64,000 nt of DNA from Pseudomonadota bacterium (GTDB lineage Bacteria > Pseudomonadota > Alphaproteobacteria > GCA-2731375): assembly GCA_027623205.1 (NCBI GenBank), contig JAQBYC010000005.1, positions 1-64,000 of the forward strand. The letters are read 5' to 3'. How positions within the stretch are numbered: the stretch's first letter is position 1; each line of letters opens with the position of its first letter. This document shows positions 62,475-64,000 of this stretch, in pieces. Position numbers and translations under genes: made by a program. The notes below the pieces were generated by a model. The model was not told where the DNA came from, ran no database searches, and worked only from the letters and a program-made list of their open reading frames with translations.

Positions 62475-62491
62475 TATAGCGATTCGATATA
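62475..62491. promoter_or_regulatory. Probable PadR operator palindrome
   Basis: TATAGCGATTCGATATA fits the perfectly symmetrical pattern TATA-n-CGA-n-TCG-n-TATA. It lies 36 bases upstream of the padR start, in AT-rich DNA where the promoter is expected. A regulator of the downstream operon would bind here to autoregulate; the assignment to this PadR is inference from position. Confidence 0.6.
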
Positions 62492-62591
62492 TTAATGTAA
62501 AGAGTAGGTTATCAAACTACGCCATAAGGCCTAGCTGAACAGACGCCAAACAGCCGTGTTCATCGGGGGTCTCAGAGGGCAGGCGGTCCGG

Positions 62592-63536
62592 TCAGGCGAG
62601 GCTGATCACGTCGCCGGCATGGTTCAGATCCGCCAGTTCACGGCCCAGATAAGCCGCGACGCTGGCTAGACCACGGGGCGCCCCCGGCGCCAGGCGAGCT
62701 TCAGCTTCGGGATTATAGTTCGTGTTGGTGTTGATATCATAGGTCAGGGCCCGGCCCGCGGCATCAACAATGAACTCGATGCCGGCAATCGAAATCCGGT
62801 TGTCCGCCAGGAACCGGCCATAGGCTTGGATCAAGGGCGAGGAAAATCCTTCCACGATTTGGAACATGGGGCCCTGGGCGGGATCCACGGCGCAGGCTTC
62901 CGCCGGGCAAAGTTGAAAGCCATCGCGGGTGTCCACCCGCACGGCGTAAAGAAACGCCCCGCCGACGAATTCAAGCCGGGTGATGTACGGCGCCGGCGCC
63001 TGAATATATTCCTGCAACAACAAAATGCCGTCTATCGGCGGCTCATGGTCCGGGCCGTCCAGCCAGGCGGCAAAGGCTGCTGCGTCGTCATGCAAGTACA
63101 CGCCCAAGCCTTTTCCGCCCCGATTATGTTTGGAGATGAAGGGTCCGGCAAAGGTGCGGGCGGCCGCGATCGCCGGGTCGCGGCCATGGGTGGGACAGGT
63201 GCGCGGGGTCGCTATCCCCGCCGTTCGCAGCGCGGCATATTGCGCGACTTTCGACAGTTCCAGGCGAACGGCGCTGCTGCCGTTGACTACTCGGCGGCCA
63301 TAGGCCTCCAGCCATTGGATCACCGCATCGGCATATTCCGGCGCAAAGCGGTGGCCGCGGCTATGGGCCGAGGCGCTTAACCGGGAATAGTACAGGCCCT
63401 TTGGTGGAGGCGCGGACAGATCGAATTGACCCTGGGCCACATCCCAAAGCCGATAGGGCAATTGGCCCCGGTCCAGTTCCGCCAATAGCGGCGCCGTCCA
63501 TTCGCTGTTCTCGTAAAGAATATGGATTTGTGTCAT
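62592..63536 (-). CDS. ATP-grasp ligase (RimK/glutathione-synthase-like)
   Basis: This 314-residue ATP-grasp protein has the nucleotide-binding strand FAGPFISKHNRGGKGLGVYLHDD, the glutamate-containing LLLQEYIQAPAPYITRLEFVGG and the metal site YDINTNTNYN. Enzymes of this fold join a carboxylate to an amine or thiol through an acyl phosphate. Neither substrate can be named. It starts 9 bases after the SDR gene and is co-directional with it. Confidence 0.88.
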   Translation of the reverse strand: MTQIHILYENSEWTAPLLAELDRGQLPYRLWDVAQGQFDLSAPPPKGLYYSRLSASAHSRGHRFAPEYADAVIQWLEAYGRRVVNGSSAVRLELSKVAQYAALRTAGIATPRTCPTHGRDPAIAAARTFAGPFISKHNRGGKGLGVYLHDDAAAFAAWLDGPDHEPPIDGILLLQEYIQAPAPYITRLEFVGGAFLYAVRVDTRDGFQLCPAEACAVDPAQGPMFQIVEGFSSPLIQAYGRFLADNRISIAGIEFIVDAAGRALTYDINTNTNYNPEAEARLAPGAPRGLASVAAYLGRELADLNHAGDVISLA

Positions 63537-63545
63537 GCCCGGCGC

Positions 63546-64000
63546 CTAGCCGACCTTGACCGAGGTACCGCCGTCAACGGGCAGGGCGGCACCGGTTATG
63601 AAACCCGCCTCATCGGAAGCAAGGAACAGGGCCGCGTTGGCGACGTCCCAGGCGGTGCCCATCTTGCCCCCCAGGGGCACTTTGGCATCGCGTCCAGCGG
63701 CAATTTCGGCCCGGCTCTTACCCAGTGCCAGGACCCGGGTATCGACCGCCATCGGCGTATCCATCAGTCCCGGCAGTATGACATTGGCGCGCACGCCATA
63801 GGGCGCGTTCTGAATAGCCAGTTGCTCCGTCAGGGCGATAACCGCCGCCTTGGTGGTTTTATAGGCAACCAGGGGATACATTGACCAGGCGGCGAGCGAC
63901 GAAATATTGATGATCACCCCGCTGCCCTGCGCCCGCATGCCGGGCAGGGCGTGTTTACAAGTCAAAACCATGCCGCGCAGGTTCACGGCGACACAATGGT
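63546..64000 (-). CDS. SDR-family oxidoreductase, 5' end beyond the window
   Basis: The visible part (about 151 codons) is the C-terminal half of a classical SDR: VNLRGMVLTCKHALPGM, INISSLAAWSMYPLVAY, the catalytic YKTTKAAVIALTEQ and the C-terminal GAALPVDGGTSVKVG. The frame stays open to base 64000, and the N-terminal cofactor motif lies outside the window. The track start at 63986 is an internal GTG (the V of VNLRG) and not the true start. Confidence 0.9.
   Translation of the reverse strand, partial: HCVAVNLRGMVLTCKHALPGMRAQGSGVIINISSLAAWSMYPLVAYKTTKAAVIALTEQLAIQNAPYGVRANVILPGLMDTPMAVDTRVLALGKSRAEIAAGRDAKVPLGGKMGTAWDVANAALFLASDEAGFITGAALPVDGGTSVKVG

Noticed and set aside
1-64000. CRISPR arrays, IS elements, tRNA or rRNA genes
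   Set aside because: No regularly spaced repeats, transposase or integrase genes, or tRNA/rRNA-like sequences were seen by eye; a tRNAscan run would settle the tRNA point.

Overview
The window looks like a chromosomal segment of a GC-rich alphaproteobacterium, probably related to Rhodospirillales. This rests on gene content, dense overlapping operons, Mla and Sel1 genes, a short flagellin and many aromatic/fatty-acid and hydantoin catabolic genes. No rRNA, tRNA, IS element, phage gene or CRISPR array was seen, and all species-level statements are inference.

Layout. 0.1-6.9 kb (+): a CHASE2 class III nucleotide cyclase, then a cell-envelope group: an HtrA-like protein without its catalytic residues, MlaC, a Sel1-repeat protein and an MlaA-like lipid-transport protein with a repeat-containing N-terminal extension. 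6.9-11.5 kb: a region that reads as an old tandem duplication of a cupin plus acyl-CoA synthetase pair, in which each copy has lost the opposite partner. A quinone oxidoreductase, a small membrane protein and a DUF4864-like protein lie among the debris. 11.7-14.1 kb (+): polysaccharide deacetylase, a small Cys-containing protein and a CobW-type GTPase. 14.2-15.7 kb (-): a four-helix membrane protein and a luciferase-like monooxygenase.

15.9-32.5 kb is a large catabolic and transport locus. On + are hydantoinase/oxoprolinase subunits A and B, a very unusual flotillin, a PotA-type ATPase, an FAD amine oxidoreductase, a uronate-dehydrogenase-like SDR and an enolase-superfamily enzyme. The matching PotB/PotC/PotD-type genes run on -, with an intercistronic terminator after the binding protein, and a dihydropyrimidinase is divergent from them. 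Together they could import and open a cyclic amide or amine. 32.5-38.1 kb (-): glutamine amidotransferase, crotonase, a second four-helix protein, a DehI-like protein, amidase and a polytopic membrane protein in one close-packed run.

38.2-43.6 kb: a YrdC-family protein with uracil phosphoribosyltransferase; a flagellin gene led by a c-di-GMP-I (GEMM-I) riboswitch; a deiodinase-like selenoprotein that reads through an in-frame UGA with a SECIS-like hairpin; an EamA transporter; and a radical SAM protein. 43.6-54.3 kb: two SDRs, a DUF2889 protein, an MFS transporter, an M81/MlrC peptidase and a complete Opp/Dpp-type ABC transporter. 54.5-64 kb: an SDR with a carboxymuconolactone-decarboxylase-like protein, a PadR-controlled efflux operon (PadR, HlyD-type adaptor, RND pump, DHA2 MFS) with a clear palindromic operator, an ATP-grasp ligase, and an SDR that runs off the right edge.

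The strongest special signals are the selenoprotein, the c-di-GMP riboswitch on flagellin, the flotillin with a 200-residue internal duplication, and the cupin/acyl-CoA synthetase duplication with reciprocal decay.
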